NCBI GenBank assembly: GCA_028874215.1
Contig: JAPPLF010000050.1
Location: forward strand, 1 to 57,269
Direction of reading: 5' to 3'
DNA from: Acidobacteriota bacterium
Lineage (GTDB): Bacteria; Acidobacteriota; UBA6911; RPQK01; JAJDTT01
Length of the DNA stretch: 57,269 nt
Under the pieces are notes generated by a model. The model did no database searches, had not been told where the DNA came from, and saw only the letters and a list, made by a program, of their open reading frames with translations. Shown one piece after another: positions 44,732 to 53,501 of the stretch (within the stretch, counting starts at the first letter, position 1; each line of letters begins with the position of its first letter). Both the position numbers and the translations under genes were made by a program.

Positions 44732-45180
44732 AGGCTCTCCAGCAGGCGGGAAGGAGCGGCGTCGATCCGGGCGGAGATTTCAGGCGGGATGGGGATGGAG
44801 GACATGAGGCCCGTCTCCTCGGAGACCCGGACGCAGACGACCTTGAGGGCGCCGGCCGCCACCACCTGGAGACCGTTGCGGGACTGTTTCCGGAAAATAA
44901 AATCCAGGAGGAGGGATTTTTCCTCCTTGGCGCGCACCAGGAGGTGGATCTCCACCACGTCCTCGAACCGGAGGGGTTTCCGGTAGTCGCAACTGGCGCT
45001 GAGCCGGGGCCAACCCAACGTCCCCCGGGGCCCGCTGAAGTGACCCGCGAATCCCAGCGAGCGGTAGAACTCGTGCTCCGTCTCCTCCATGAAGCGGAAA
45101 AAGTTGGCGAAGTGGACGATGCCGGCCATGTCCGTGTCCGCGAACTGGATCCGGCGGCTGGCCTTGAACTCGTACGCCAC
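44728..45180 (-). CDS. 4HBT-family acyl-CoA thioesterase
   Basis: A 150-residue hot-dog-fold thioesterase. The family motif is IQFADTDMAGIVHFANFFRF (residues 12-31), in which the second Asp (D17) corresponds to the catalytic Asp of 4-hydroxybenzoyl-CoA thioesterase and YbgC. YRSLGF and CDYRKPLRFEDVVEI follow in the usual order. It would hydrolyse an aryl- or acyl-CoA made by the neighbouring ligase. The start codon is GTG 45180, ten bases after the halogenase-like stop, and its own stop overlaps the ligase start. Confidence 0.87.
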   Translation of the reverse strand: MAYEFKASRRIQFADTDMAGIVHFANFFRFMEETEHEFYRSLGFAGHFSGPRGTLGWPRLSASCDYRKPLRFEDVVEIHLLVRAKEEKSLLLDFIFRKQSRNGLQVVAAGALKVVCVRVSEETGLMSSIPIPPEISARIDAAPSRLLESL

Positions 45181-45189
45181 TGGACTCGA

Positions 45190-46503
45190 CTACCTGATCG
45201 CTGGTCCGGTTGCGGTTGCGGCCCGGCGGAGGGGCGGGCGAAAGCCCTCCCCGGCCAGCGGATGGCCATGTTTCAAGGGCGGCGGCAACTCCACCAGCTC
45301 CTCGATGGCGCCGAAAAGATCGTCGAACTCCCGGAAGAGGTGGCCGATGAGGCAGTCGGTGAGGTCGCCCCTCAGGTCCCCATGCCGGTTCAGAAGCCGC
45401 CGGAAGCTGAACTCCCGGTCGTAGAAGGCATAGACCAGGCGCCGCATGGCCTCGATGCCCCGAGTCAGGTCGCGTCCATACCGGGCGAAACGGTCCGCGC
45501 CGACGTCACCCGCCTTGAGGGCGTCGTCGATGGCGTCCGCGGCCATCTCTCCGCTCTTCAGCGCCAGGAACACGCCGGAGGAGAAGATGGGGTCCAGGAA
45601 GGCGAAGGCGTCTCCCACCAGCACCAAGCCCGGGGCGGCGCAGTAGCGTGAACGGTACGAGTAGTCCCCCGTCAATCTCACCGGACCCTCCTGGCGTCCC
45701 GAGGCCACGTGCTTGCGGATCCACGGATTGCGCTGGATCTCGCGGTCGAAAATGTTCTGGAGGTCCCGGGAGTCGCGAAACAGGTAGCTCTTGTGGGCTA
45801 CGGCGCCGACACTGACCTGATCGTCCGGGAGCGGGATGTACCAGAACCACCCCTTCTCGGGCAGGTAGGCGATGGTGGTGGCTCCTTCGTCCAGCCCCGG
45901 GTCCCGGAGCGCGCCCCGATAGTAGGTCCAGAGCGCCGCCCGGTTCAGGGCCCGGTCCCGTATCCTCCAGCGGTTGGAGGCGGCGGACACGGCGGCTCGG
46001 CCCGTGGCGTCGACGGTCATGGGCGCCAGGACCCGGAACCTCTCGCCGTCGCGGGTGACGGCCTCCACGCCCGTGACCGAACCCGCTTCCCGGACCAGGC
46101 GGGTGACCGAGACCTCTTCCCGGACCGTGGCTCCCTTGGCCCGGGCGTTGTCCAGCAGGAGAGAATCGAACTCGCTGCGCAGGACCTGCCAGGTGGTGGA
46201 GGCTTCGTGGTCCAGGTGCTGAAAAAAGTAGAAGGGCTGGGAGACGCGTCCCCCGGTGGAGACGAACTGGACGCTGTATTTGCGGGGAAAGGCCGAACGC
46301 TTGAGCTGCTCGATCAGTCCCAGTCGCTCCAGGGTGAAGTAGCAATAGGGCATCAGCGATTCCCCCACCGAGTAGCGGGGAAACCGCTCCTTCTCCAGCA
46401 CCAGCACCTTCCATCCGGTCTGGGCCAGCAAGGCGGCGGTGGTCGCGCCGGCGGGTCCTCCCCCGGCCACCACCACGTCGTAATCTCGGACTGTCTCCGT
46501 CAT
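45190..46503 (-). CDS. Flavin-dependent halogenase-like FAD oxidoreductase
   Basis: A 437-residue single-component flavoprotein. The FAD motif VVVAGGGPAGATTAALLA is at residues 10-27; FPRYSVGESLMPYC (about 41-54) matches the FPRxxVGESL segment of carrier-type flavin-dependent halogenases; KGWFWYIPLP (about 222-231) contains the WxWxIP motif that marks these halogenases against monooxygenases; LVGDAFAFLDPIFSSGVFLA (about 302-321) is the C-terminal FAD/halide-site region. It could chlorinate or brominate an activated aromatic acid, or act as a related hydroxylase or reductase (geranylgeranyl-reductase-like). The ATG follows the HemN-like stop without a gap (TAAATG), so the genes are coupled. 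Confidence 0.8.
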   Translation of the reverse strand: MTETVRDYDVVVAGGGPAGATTAALLAQTGWKVLVLEKERFPRYSVGESLMPYCYFTLERLGLIEQLKRSAFPRKYSVQFVSTGGRVSQPFYFFQHLDHEASTTWQVLRSEFDSLLLDNARAKGATVREEVSVTRLVREAGSVTGVEAVTRDGERFRVLAPMTVDATGRAAVSAASNRWRIRDRALNRAALWTYYRGALRDPGLDEGATTIAYLPEKGWFWYIPLPDDQVSVGAVAHKSYLFRDSRDLQNIFDREIQRNPWIRKHVASGRQEGPVRLTGDYSYRSRYCAAPGLVLVGDAFAFLDPIFSSGVFLALKSGEMAADAIDDALKAGDVGADRFARYGRDLTRGIEAMRRLVYAFYDREFSFRRLLNRHGDLRGDLTDCLIGHLFREFDDLFGAIEELVELPPPLKHGHPLAGEGFRPPLRRAATATGPAIR

Positions 46504-47811
46504 TTACGTGTAGCGCGAATCTTGATGCTCCCGGAGGAAGAATAGGGGCAACAGCCGATCCACCTGCAGCAGGCCCTCCCGGCTGAGTTCCAATTCTTCG
46601 GGGGAGGCCGTCATGTAGCCCTCCCCGGCCAGTTCGCCGATGGGATCCGCGAACCTCTCGAGAATGTCCACTTGGAATTTGTTCCGAAAATACCCGGTCC
46701 GGACCCGGCCCAGCTTCAACTGCAGGATCAGCTCCCGGATCAGGCGCTCCTCACCGGTCGGCGTCAGGGCGCGGTGCAAGGGGAGCTCCCCCTGGTCCAG
46801 GCGGCGCAGGTAGGGTCCCATGTCGTGCTCGTTCTGGAAATGGGTCCCTCCCACGTGGGAGAAGGAAGCCACTCCCAGGGCCATCATGTCGGCCCCCGAC
46901 CAGAGCTGGTCCCGGTAGAGGAACCGGCTCCGTTCCGGCGATCGGACGGCGGTGTAGGCGCTGGCCACGTGGTAGCCGTTTTGTTCCAGTTCCTGGAAAG
47001 CCAGGTCCACCCAGCGGCGCTTGGTGGGCCAGTCGGCCACGGGCGCCCGAGTCTGCCCCTGGTCGCGCATACGCTGGTAGATGGTGGTGTTGAAGGGAAT
47101 CTCCATCTGGTAGACGGTGACGCTGTCGGGTTGAAGCTGGAGGGTGTTCTCCACGCACCGGCGCCAGTTCTCCTCCGTCTCGTCCAACATCCCGGCAATG
47201 AGATCGATGTTGACCTGGGGGAAGTCGAGCCGGCTGGCCCGCTCGTAGACGTCCCAGATCTCGCGGGAACGGTGCGCCCGGCCGTTGATCTCCAGGACAT
47301 GGTCGTCGAAGTTCTCCACCCCCAGGCTGAGGCGGGTGACGCCGAGGTCGCGCAGAAGCTCCAGCTTCCCCGGCGTCAGCGTGCCGGGCTCGCATTCGAA
47401 GGTGATCTCCCGGGCGTGATCCCAGGAGAAATGCTGCTTCAACTCCTCGACCAGGGCCGAGAGTTGCCGGGTGGAGAGGTAGGACGGAGTCCCGCCTCCG
47501 AAGTAGATGAAGTCCAGTTCCCGGCCGTTCACAAAAGGAAGCCGGGAGTAGAGGTCCAGCTCCCGGACCAGTGCGTCCAGATAGCCCAGGATCTCCCGGG
47601 AACCCTTGCCCGTATAGACCTTGAAATAGCAGAAATGGCAGCGCTTGCGGCAGAAGGGGATGTGGAGGTAGAGGCCCAGCGGTGTCTCGGGGTCCGCGGG
47701 GCGCGCCAAAGCCGCCAGTGCGTCCGTCACGCCCTCCGGCTTCCAGAAGGAGAAAGGGGGATAGTTGGCGATGAAGTAGTTGCTGGCGACGGTGTCCTTG
47801 TCCGATTGCAT
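46504..47811 (-). CDS. HemN/HemW-like radical SAM protein
   Basis: A 435-residue radical SAM enzyme of the coproporphyrinogen-oxidase-like group. LYLHIPFCRKRCHFCYFKVY carries the CX3CX2C cluster motif (C54, C58 and C61 from the ATG). FIYFGGGTPSYLSTRQLSAL, EITFECEPGTLT, GVTRLSLGVENFDD and QVNIDLIAGM follow as in HemW, and a HemN C-terminal domain closes it. HemW proper has CDF after the third Cys; here it is CYFKV, as in class C radical SAM methyltransferases and other non-haem relatives. With the halogenase-like, thioesterase and CoA-ligase genes behind it, a methyltransferase or other tailoring role is more likely than haem synthesis (inference). Start ATG 47811; a GTG precedes it. Confidence 0.82.
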   Translation of the reverse strand: MQSDKDTVASNYFIANYPPFSFWKPEGVTDALAALARPADPETPLGLYLHIPFCRKRCHFCYFKVYTGKGSREILGYLDALVRELDLYSRLPFVNGRELDFIYFGGGTPSYLSTRQLSALVEELKQHFSWDHAREITFECEPGTLTPGKLELLRDLGVTRLSLGVENFDDHVLEINGRAHRSREIWDVYERASRLDFPQVNIDLIAGMLDETEENWRRCVENTLQLQPDSVTVYQMEIPFNTTIYQRMRDQGQTRAPVADWPTKRRWVDLAFQELEQNGYHVASAYTAVRSPERSRFLYRDQLWSGADMMALGVASFSHVGGTHFQNEHDMGPYLRRLDQGELPLHRALTPTGEERLIRELILQLKLGRVRTGYFRNKFQVDILERFADPIGELAGEGYMTASPEELELSREGLLQVDRLLPLFFLREHQDSRYT

Positions 47812-47892
47812 CACGCAAGCCCGGCCGCGGCGGGGCCGGATCGCCTGCCGCCGCGCGGGGTCATTCTATCAGACGGAATTTGGCGGACGGGT

Positions 47893-47972
47893 GGAGGGGA
47901 GACTTCCAGTCGTCCTGCACTCATTGCCAGATGTCCACTTCGGAGTTCGGCGGTTGGAAACCGGCCGCTCCC
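47893..47972. repeat. Decayed inverted hairpin pair, family A copy 4
   Basis: Starts GGAG, then GGGAGACT-TCC-AGTCGTCC (6 of 8 pairs), a linker, and CGGCGGTT-GGA-AACCGGCCG with one bulge, then CTCC. Same layout and size as copies 1-3 but degenerate. It separates the four-gene operon from the FtsX-type permease gene. Confidence 0.65.
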
Positions 47973-47991
47973 GGCGACGGGGAGGTCGCCG

Positions 47992-50900
47992 CTATTCCGA
48001 ACGGAGGGAGGCGATGACGGGGGTGCGGATGGCGGCGGCGACGGCGGCCAGCGAGGCCAGCAGCCCCACCAGGAGGACCAGGCCGGCGAGGGCTCCGGTG
48101 GGGGCCAGGGCGGGGCCCAGGTCGCGGGCGAGGAGAACCGGGGCCACAGCGACCAGGGCCGAGGAGACCCCCGTCACCAGGGCGAAACCCACCAGCAGCA
48201 GGTTCTCGGCCAGCACCATGGCGCCAAGGTGGCCCGGTCCGTAGCCGACGGCCCGCATCAAGGCCAGCTCTCTGCGGCGCTCCAGGACGTTTCGGAGCAG
48301 GATCACCGCGGTTCCCAACGTTCCCAGCAGCAGGCCCAGCGCCCCCAGGCTCTGGAAGGTGGACAGGTACGTATTCTCGACCCGGTGGAAGCTGGCCAGG
48401 CGGTCGGCGGTGGAGGTGGCGTCGAACCCGTAGTCGGAGAGGCTCCGCTCCAGGCGTTCAACCCAGTCCCCGTCCTCGCGGTCGGGAGTCTCGATGAGGA
48501 AGTAGCGGTAACCCTGCTGTTTCGGGAACAGCTTCAGGAAGTTCCGCTCGGAGATCACGATCTCGCCTTGCAGAACGCTGTCGGACAGGGCTCCCACCAG
48601 CTTCAGCCGGACCGGCTCCCCTTCCGCCCGGTTCAGAACGATCTTTTCTCCGAGGCCGGTGTGCAGCGAATACGCCATTGAGGTGGCGTCGGCGATGGCG
48701 GGAATCGCCGAGTCTTCCGGGTCCGCCTCCAGCAGGCGCCACGGATTGTCCTGGTCTTCGGAAGCCAGCGAAGAACTGAAGCTGAAGCGTCCCAGGTCCA
48801 GAAAGGCGGATGGTGCGCCCAGGATTCTCGGGTTGGCCGGGCGATAGAGATTGCGGCAACTGGCGTCGTCCCCGGGACGGAGCCGGAACGACCAGAAGCG
48901 GAGCTTTTCCCGAGAGGGCAGCCGGTCCAGGTTCAGTTCGGGTGCGCTCTCCGGGTCGTCGGGGTCCTGGAAGAAGGGAAGCGACGACTCGGCCGCCAGG
49001 GAGAATCCGCCGGTTCCCGACCCGGGCGCCAGGGAGGGGCCACCCTCGCGGCGAAAGACTCCCACCGTCACGATGATGAAGGAGGCCAGCGCGATGAGGC
49101 CGATGGAGAGGAGGGCCCGGCCCGGCCGGTAGCTCATGTTCCGGAGTCCGATCCGGCTCAGGGCCGCGATCCCCCGTCCCTGGAATCGCAGCGCCCGGTC
49201 CGAGGCAAGAAACCACCACTGGAACGCCAGGAGAGAGACCAGCAGCAGGGCGCCGGAGCCGAAGAATCCGGCCGTCTGGCCGATCCAGTCCTGGATCGCC
49301 GCCAGCAGGAAGATCAGTCCGGCCGCTCCCAGCGCCAGCGCCGCCAGCAGGGACCGCCGTCCGGAGCCGGGGGCCAGCGGCTCCTTCTCGCCCGCCAGCA
49401 GGAGCCGGGGAGGCGCCTTGCCGAGCCTTCGAAGGGTCAGCAGGATACAGGCGAAGGCGGCCGCCACCCCGGCGGCGGCCCCAACCAGAAGGGTCGCCGG
49501 TTCCACGTGCAGGGTCAGCCTGGTGGTTCCCACCGCCGAGATCCAGCGGGTTCGCAGGCCCCACATCATCAGCCAGCCGTAGGCGGCGGCTCCCGCCAGG
49601 CCCACCAGGCTCCCGGCGAGGGCCAGGACCAGGCCTTCAGCCGCGAAGATGCGCCGGATCAGAGGTTCCGAAATCCCCAGGGCCTTGAACAGGCCGACTT
49701 GGCGCAGCCGCTGCTCCAGGCCCAGCTTGAAGAAAAGGACGGTCAGGAGCAGGGCGGAGACGACCAGGAAGAAACTGAAGTAGAGGAAGTACTCGCCGAA
49801 GTCGGTGCTCCCGCGCGACGCCTCGATGCCGGTGACCCTGACCGGGTGCAGGGCGAATCCCATGTTCTCGGGGGTGAGGTTTGCCAGCAGGCTCGTCCGA
49901 AAGCGGTCGAGAGTCTCGCCCAGCGTGAGTTCGTCCGGTTTCCCGAAGCGCAGCGAGGTCACGTCGCCGAACCGGGACCCCCACAGCTTCTGGACGGTTT
50001 CAAGAGGGAGAAACGCCTTGGGGGTGGTGCGGTAGCGTTCCCAATAATCTTCGTCCTGATGCCGGATCCTCGAGAGGTCGACGGGGAAGGGCGGGTCCCA
50101 ATGGGAGATGGACTCGGTCCGGCTGATGCCCTCGAATTCGGGAACCAGGTCCCGGTCCGCGGCCGGGCCGGAGAGGGGAACGACCCCGGCCACCCGGAAT
50201 TCCGCCGTCTGCGTCGAGAGCCCCCGTCGGTAATCCCAAAGGAAATACTCCAGTGTCACAGGTGTTCCGGGGCCGATCCCCAGATCCCGGGAGGTCCAGT
50301 CGTTGAGCCAGATCGGCGCGGGAGAACCCTCCTCTTGGGAATCTGATGCCGCGCCCCCCGAGATCAGGGCCAGGTGGTCCGATTCGAGCCCCGTCACCAG
50401 AGAGTAGGGGACACTCTTCTCGCCATGGGCAATGGAGTTGACGACGTAGCTGAAGATGGGCCGGGGCTTCAGGTTCAGGGCGGCGCCCGCCCGCCGGGCC
50501 GCGGCAACCACGGGTTGCTCCAGCAGGCCCCCTTCATGCTCCAACGAGAGGCAGGAGCAATGTTCCAGGGCCCGGATCCGGAGTCCGGCATCGTCCGGAG
50601 TGAAGGATTTCCGGAGCATTCCAGAAAGCCGGTTCCCGTCATTCCCGGACGGGTTCTCGCTTTCGGACAGGAGCAGCGCGTTGACCCGGCCCTCCTGTTC
50701 CAGGGCCCGCTGAATCTCGGCCAGGGGCAGAAACAGGGTCCGGACTGCGGCGCCTCGATGCAGGATCGAGAACTCTCCCAGGTTCTCCGGCTGCAGGACG
50801 CGGCTGCCCCGGACCCTCAGCGTGGTTCCCGAGGAGTCCCTCCGGCCATGAAGAGTTTCGGCCGGAGTCGCAGCCTGCTGCTGCAGCGTCACCAGCAGAC

Positions 50901-51354
50901 TGTCCCCTTCCTTCCAATCCAGCTCCCGCGCCAATTCGGGACTGAGGAGGGCGCTGCGGCGGTCCAGGGGCTCGGACGGCTGTCCGTGGAATGCCCAGAA
51001 CCGCTCGTCCACTCCGTAGACCTGGACCCGGGACGCCAGTCGCCGGGTGCCGGCGTGAACCACGGCGCCTTCCGCCGCCATGAGGGGACAGACGCCCCCG
51101 AAAGCCTGGGAGAAGCCGGGATGGGCCTGGAGTCTCCGGGCCAGATCCTCGGGGAAGGGCATGGAGGCCGTGACGGCGGTGTGCGTCTTGCCCAAGCGCT
51201 CCAGCACCAGCGCCCTGAGGCTGGAGCGGACCGAATCTCCCACCAGGAGGGCGCCGGCCAGCGTGGCGACGCTCACGGCCACACCCCCGATGATGGCCAG
51301 TTGGGTGGGCCAGAAGTGGACGAGGCTTCGTATGACGACCCGGCGGAGCCTCAT
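47992..51354 (-). CDS. FtsX-like (MacB-type) ABC permease, double-domain
   Basis: A 1120-residue membrane protein with two FtsX/MacB-type modules. A first segment (WPTQLAIIGGVAVSVATLAGALLVG, quoted here as residues 15 onward) is followed by a large extracytoplasmic domain, three membrane segments (about 510-640: FLVVSALLLTVLFFK, AAAYGWLMMWG), further segments around 680-735, then a second periplasmic domain and three C-terminal segments (TFQSLGALGLLLGTLGTAV, ELALMRAVGYGPGHLG). This matches the DUF214/lolCE-like large permeases that act with a MacB/LolD-type ATPase on lipids, lipoproteins or peptides. ATG 51354 overlaps the stop of the GT-ABC fusion (ATGA), so the pair is translationally coupled. 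Confidence 0.85.
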   Translation of the reverse strand: MRLRRVVIRSLVHFWPTQLAIIGGVAVSVATLAGALLVGDSVRSSLRALVLERLGKTHTAVTASMPFPEDLARRLQAHPGFSQAFGGVCPLMAAEGAVVHAGTRRLASRVQVYGVDERFWAFHGQPSEPLDRRSALLSPELARELDWKEGDSLLVTLQQQAATPAETLHGRRDSSGTTLRVRGSRVLQPENLGEFSILHRGAAVRTLFLPLAEIQRALEQEGRVNALLLSESENPSGNDGNRLSGMLRKSFTPDDAGLRIRALEHCSCLSLEHEGGLLEQPVVAAARRAGAALNLKPRPIFSYVVNSIAHGEKSVPYSLVTGLESDHLALISGGAASDSQEEGSPAPIWLNDWTSRDLGIGPGTPVTLEYFLWDYRRGLSTQTAEFRVAGVVPLSGPAADRDLVPEFEGISRTESISHWDPPFPVDLSRIRHQDEDYWERYRTTPKAFLPLETVQKLWGSRFGDVTSLRFGKPDELTLGETLDRFRTSLLANLTPENMGFALHPVRVTGIEASRGSTDFGEYFLYFSFFLVVSALLLTVLFFKLGLEQRLRQVGLFKALGISEPLIRRIFAAEGLVLALAGSLVGLAGAAAYGWLMMWGLRTRWISAVGTTRLTLHVEPATLLVGAAAGVAAAFACILLTLRRLGKAPPRLLLAGEKEPLAPGSGRRSLLAALALGAAGLIFLLAAIQDWIGQTAGFFGSGALLLVSLLAFQWWFLASDRALRFQGRGIAALSRIGLRNMSYRPGRALLSIGLIALASFIIVTVGVFRREGGPSLAPGSGTGGFSLAAESSLPFFQDPDDPESAPELNLDRLPSREKLRFWSFRLRPGDDASCRNLYRPANPRILGAPSAFLDLGRFSFSSSLASEDQDNPWRLLEADPEDSAIPAIADATSMAYSLHTGLGEKIVLNRAEGEPVRLKLVGALSDSVLQGEIVISERNFLKLFPKQQGYRYFLIETPDREDGDWVERLERSLSDYGFDATSTADRLASFHRVENTYLSTFQSLGALGLLLGTLGTAVILLRNVLERRRELALMRAVGYGPGHLGAMVLAENLLLVGFALVTGVSSALVAVAPVLLARDLGPALAPTGALAGLVLLVGLLASLAAVAAAIRTPVIASLRSE

Positions 51355-53366
51355 CGCGGGTGGAGCCGGCATTCGCGGAGCTCATAACGGTTGGGAAACC
51401 GCGCCGCCAGCTCCAGATTGTGGGTGACCACCATGAGAATCGTGCGCCGGCGCCCGTGCAGCTCCAACAGGAGGTCGCTGACGGTTTCCGCCGACCGGCG
51501 GTCCAGGTTGCCGGTGGGCTCGTCGCAGAGCAGCAGAAAAGGATCCAGGATCAAGGCCCGGGCCAGGGCCGCGCGCTGTTTCTCCCCGCCCGAGAGTTCC
51601 CAGGGCCGGTGATCGAGGCGACCGCCGAGACCCACCCGTTCCAGCAGGCCGCGGGCCTTGCGCACCTGATCCCCGCCGTTGGACCGGGCGCGGGTGACCA
51701 GGGTCGGTATCAGGACGTTTTCCAGGACGGAGCATTGGGGCAGGAGGCAGTGATCCTGGAAGACAAAACCCACCTGCCGGTTCCTGAATTGGGCCAGTTC
51801 TCCCGGCTCCAATTCGAACGGATTCTGCCCCTCCAGCCGGACGGTGCCGGCCGTGGGCGGCTCCAGAGCTCCCAGGATGTAAAGCAGCGTGCTCTTGCCG
51901 CTACCGGAGGGTCCCACGATCGAAACCGCGTCTCCCCGGGAGAGGGACAATGAAACTCCTGACAGCACCGGAAGGGTGCCCCGGGGCGTGGCGTAGTCCT
52001 TGCTCAGCTCCCGGACCTGCAGGCCGCCCGGTCCCCGGGGAGAGCTGCCGCTCCCGGCGGGCATGCGTCCGGGTTTGGACGGACTGGTCAGGCGCTCGTA
52101 GGACTGCAGCGTGGCGGCCGCCATTTGACGCGCGTCGTAGTGCGCCCGAACTCCTTCCCGCCCGCGCCGGCCCAACTCGGCTGTCCGTTCCGGATCGCGT
52201 TGGAGATCCAGAATCCCGCGAGCCAGGTCGGCGGAGTCGTCCGGCTCCACCAGCAGGCCGCCGCCGGTGGCCGCGAGGATCTCCGGGAAGACCCCGCGCC
52301 TCGGCTGGACCACGGGAATGCCGCAGGCCTGAGCCTCCAGCGTGTAGAGTCCCCTGGGTTCGTCGTAGCAGGCGGGCACCGAGAGAACGTCCAATTCCTG
52401 CAGGAACCGGATCTTCTCCGCACGACTCAGGCTGCCCCGGTACTGGAAGCTGTCCTCCAGGCCCCACCGGCGCATCTTCTTCCTGATCCCTTGCAGATAG
52501 CCGGAATGATCGGTGGACGGATCACCCGCCACCAGCAGGCGCGTGCTGCCCGGACCCGACTTGCGGGCGACGCCGCGATACGCTTCACAGAGGAGGTGCA
52601 ACCCCTTCTCGGGCGCGATCCGGGCCAGGTATCCCACGGTGAAGGGACGGGACGGCGCGGAGTCGCGCGGCTGAAAGTCGTCGACGTGGATTCCCGAACG
52701 GATTACGCCGACCTTGGAGCCGGGGAGTTCCAGGTAGTCCCGCATCGCTCGGGCGTGGTAGCGGCTCACGGCGTGGAACTGATCGATGAACTCGGCATTG
52801 GCCCGGATCCTCTCCTGGGCCTGGGACCGGTAGGGTTCGTTCAACGCCTTCAGGAACAGGTCCTCGCCCTGGAGGGTGCAGCAGACGGGGCAGGACAGGG
52901 CCTTTTTCAAGGCGGGAGCCAGTCCGCTGAGCAGACTGTTCCCCAGGTGGACCATGTCCGGACGGCGGCGGCTTCGGAGCCAACTCAACAGCTTCTCCAG
53001 TTCCTTGCGCTGAAAACCCGATTCTCCCCTGAGGACCGAGACTGCGGTCTCCCCCAGTTCGCCGGGGTCGGTCCGGGTTCCCCAGCGGCCGGCCGAGTTC
53101 AGCAGCCAGGAGGAGTCCAGGAACCGATCCAGAAACCAGGGAGTCGAACGGAAGAAGGAAAAACGCTGCTGCAGGTAGACGTTGACGCCGCCGAAGAAGG
53201 TGGTCCCAAGACTCACGTTGGGTTCGTCGGTGACGGTCGGAGTGTAGAGGGGAACCAACTCGACGTCGTGTCCCCGGGCCAGGAGGTCGGAGGCCAGGGT
53301 GTTGTCCCGAAAGCAGGCCCCGCAGTATCTGCCGCCTGCGCCCGCCGTGATGTACACGACCCTCAT
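51351..53366 (-). CDS. Fusion of a GT4-like glycosyltransferase with a LolD/MacB-type ABC ATPase
   Basis: A 671-residue protein in one uninterrupted frame. Residues 1-425 are a GT-B glycosyltransferase of the GT4 group (GRYCGACFRDNTLASDLLAR, LGNSLLSGLAPAL, TVGYLARIAPEKGLHLLCEA, PACYDEPRGLYTLEAQACGI with the donor-binding Glu). A Pro/Gly/Ser-rich linker (about 428-447) leads to an ABC ATPase (448-671): GPSGSGKST near 485, FVFQDHCLLPQ, LSGGEKQRAALARAL near 588 and LLLCDEPTGNLD near 608, typical of LolD/MacB. The permease partner overlaps its stop. In related genomes the glycosyltransferase and ATPase are usually separate genes. Substrate and export cargo are unknown. ATG 53366 is the only sensible start. 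Confidence 0.9.
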   Translation of the reverse strand: MRVVYITAGAGGRYCGACFRDNTLASDLLARGHDVELVPLYTPTVTDEPNVSLGTTFFGGVNVYLQQRFSFFRSTPWFLDRFLDSSWLLNSAGRWGTRTDPGELGETAVSVLRGESGFQRKELEKLLSWLRSRRRPDMVHLGNSLLSGLAPALKKALSCPVCCTLQGEDLFLKALNEPYRSQAQERIRANAEFIDQFHAVSRYHARAMRDYLELPGSKVGVIRSGIHVDDFQPRDSAPSRPFTVGYLARIAPEKGLHLLCEAYRGVARKSGPGSTRLLVAGDPSTDHSGYLQGIRKKMRRWGLEDSFQYRGSLSRAEKIRFLQELDVLSVPACYDEPRGLYTLEAQACGIPVVQPRRGVFPEILAATGGGLLVEPDDSADLARGILDLQRDPERTAELGRRGREGVRAHYDARQMAAATLQSYERLTSPSKPGRMPAGSGSSPRGPGGLQVRELSKDYATPRGTLPVLSGVSLSLSRGDAVSIVGPSGSGKSTLLYILGALEPPTAGTVRLEGQNPFELEPGELAQFRNRQVGFVFQDHCLLPQCSVLENVLIPTLVTRARSNGGDQVRKARGLLERVGLGGRLDHRPWELSGGEKQRAALARALILDPFLLLCDEPTGNLDRRSAETVSDLLLELHGRRRTILMVVTHNLELAARFPNRYELRECRLHPR

Positions 53367-53501
53367 GGGAAGAAGATTACGCCGGGGCCGGTCCCCGCTG
53401 CAAGATGTGGAAATTCCGGTGGGCGCAATTCGTTTCCGCGTGGAGACTTCGGGGACGGGCTGGTAACATGAGCCCGCCTCGACCGGCTACCCGAACGTTG
53501 G

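Noticed and set aside
46504..47811. Calling the radical SAM gene hemN or hemW
   Set aside because: The residues after the cluster motif differ from HemW and the operon context is not haem synthesis.
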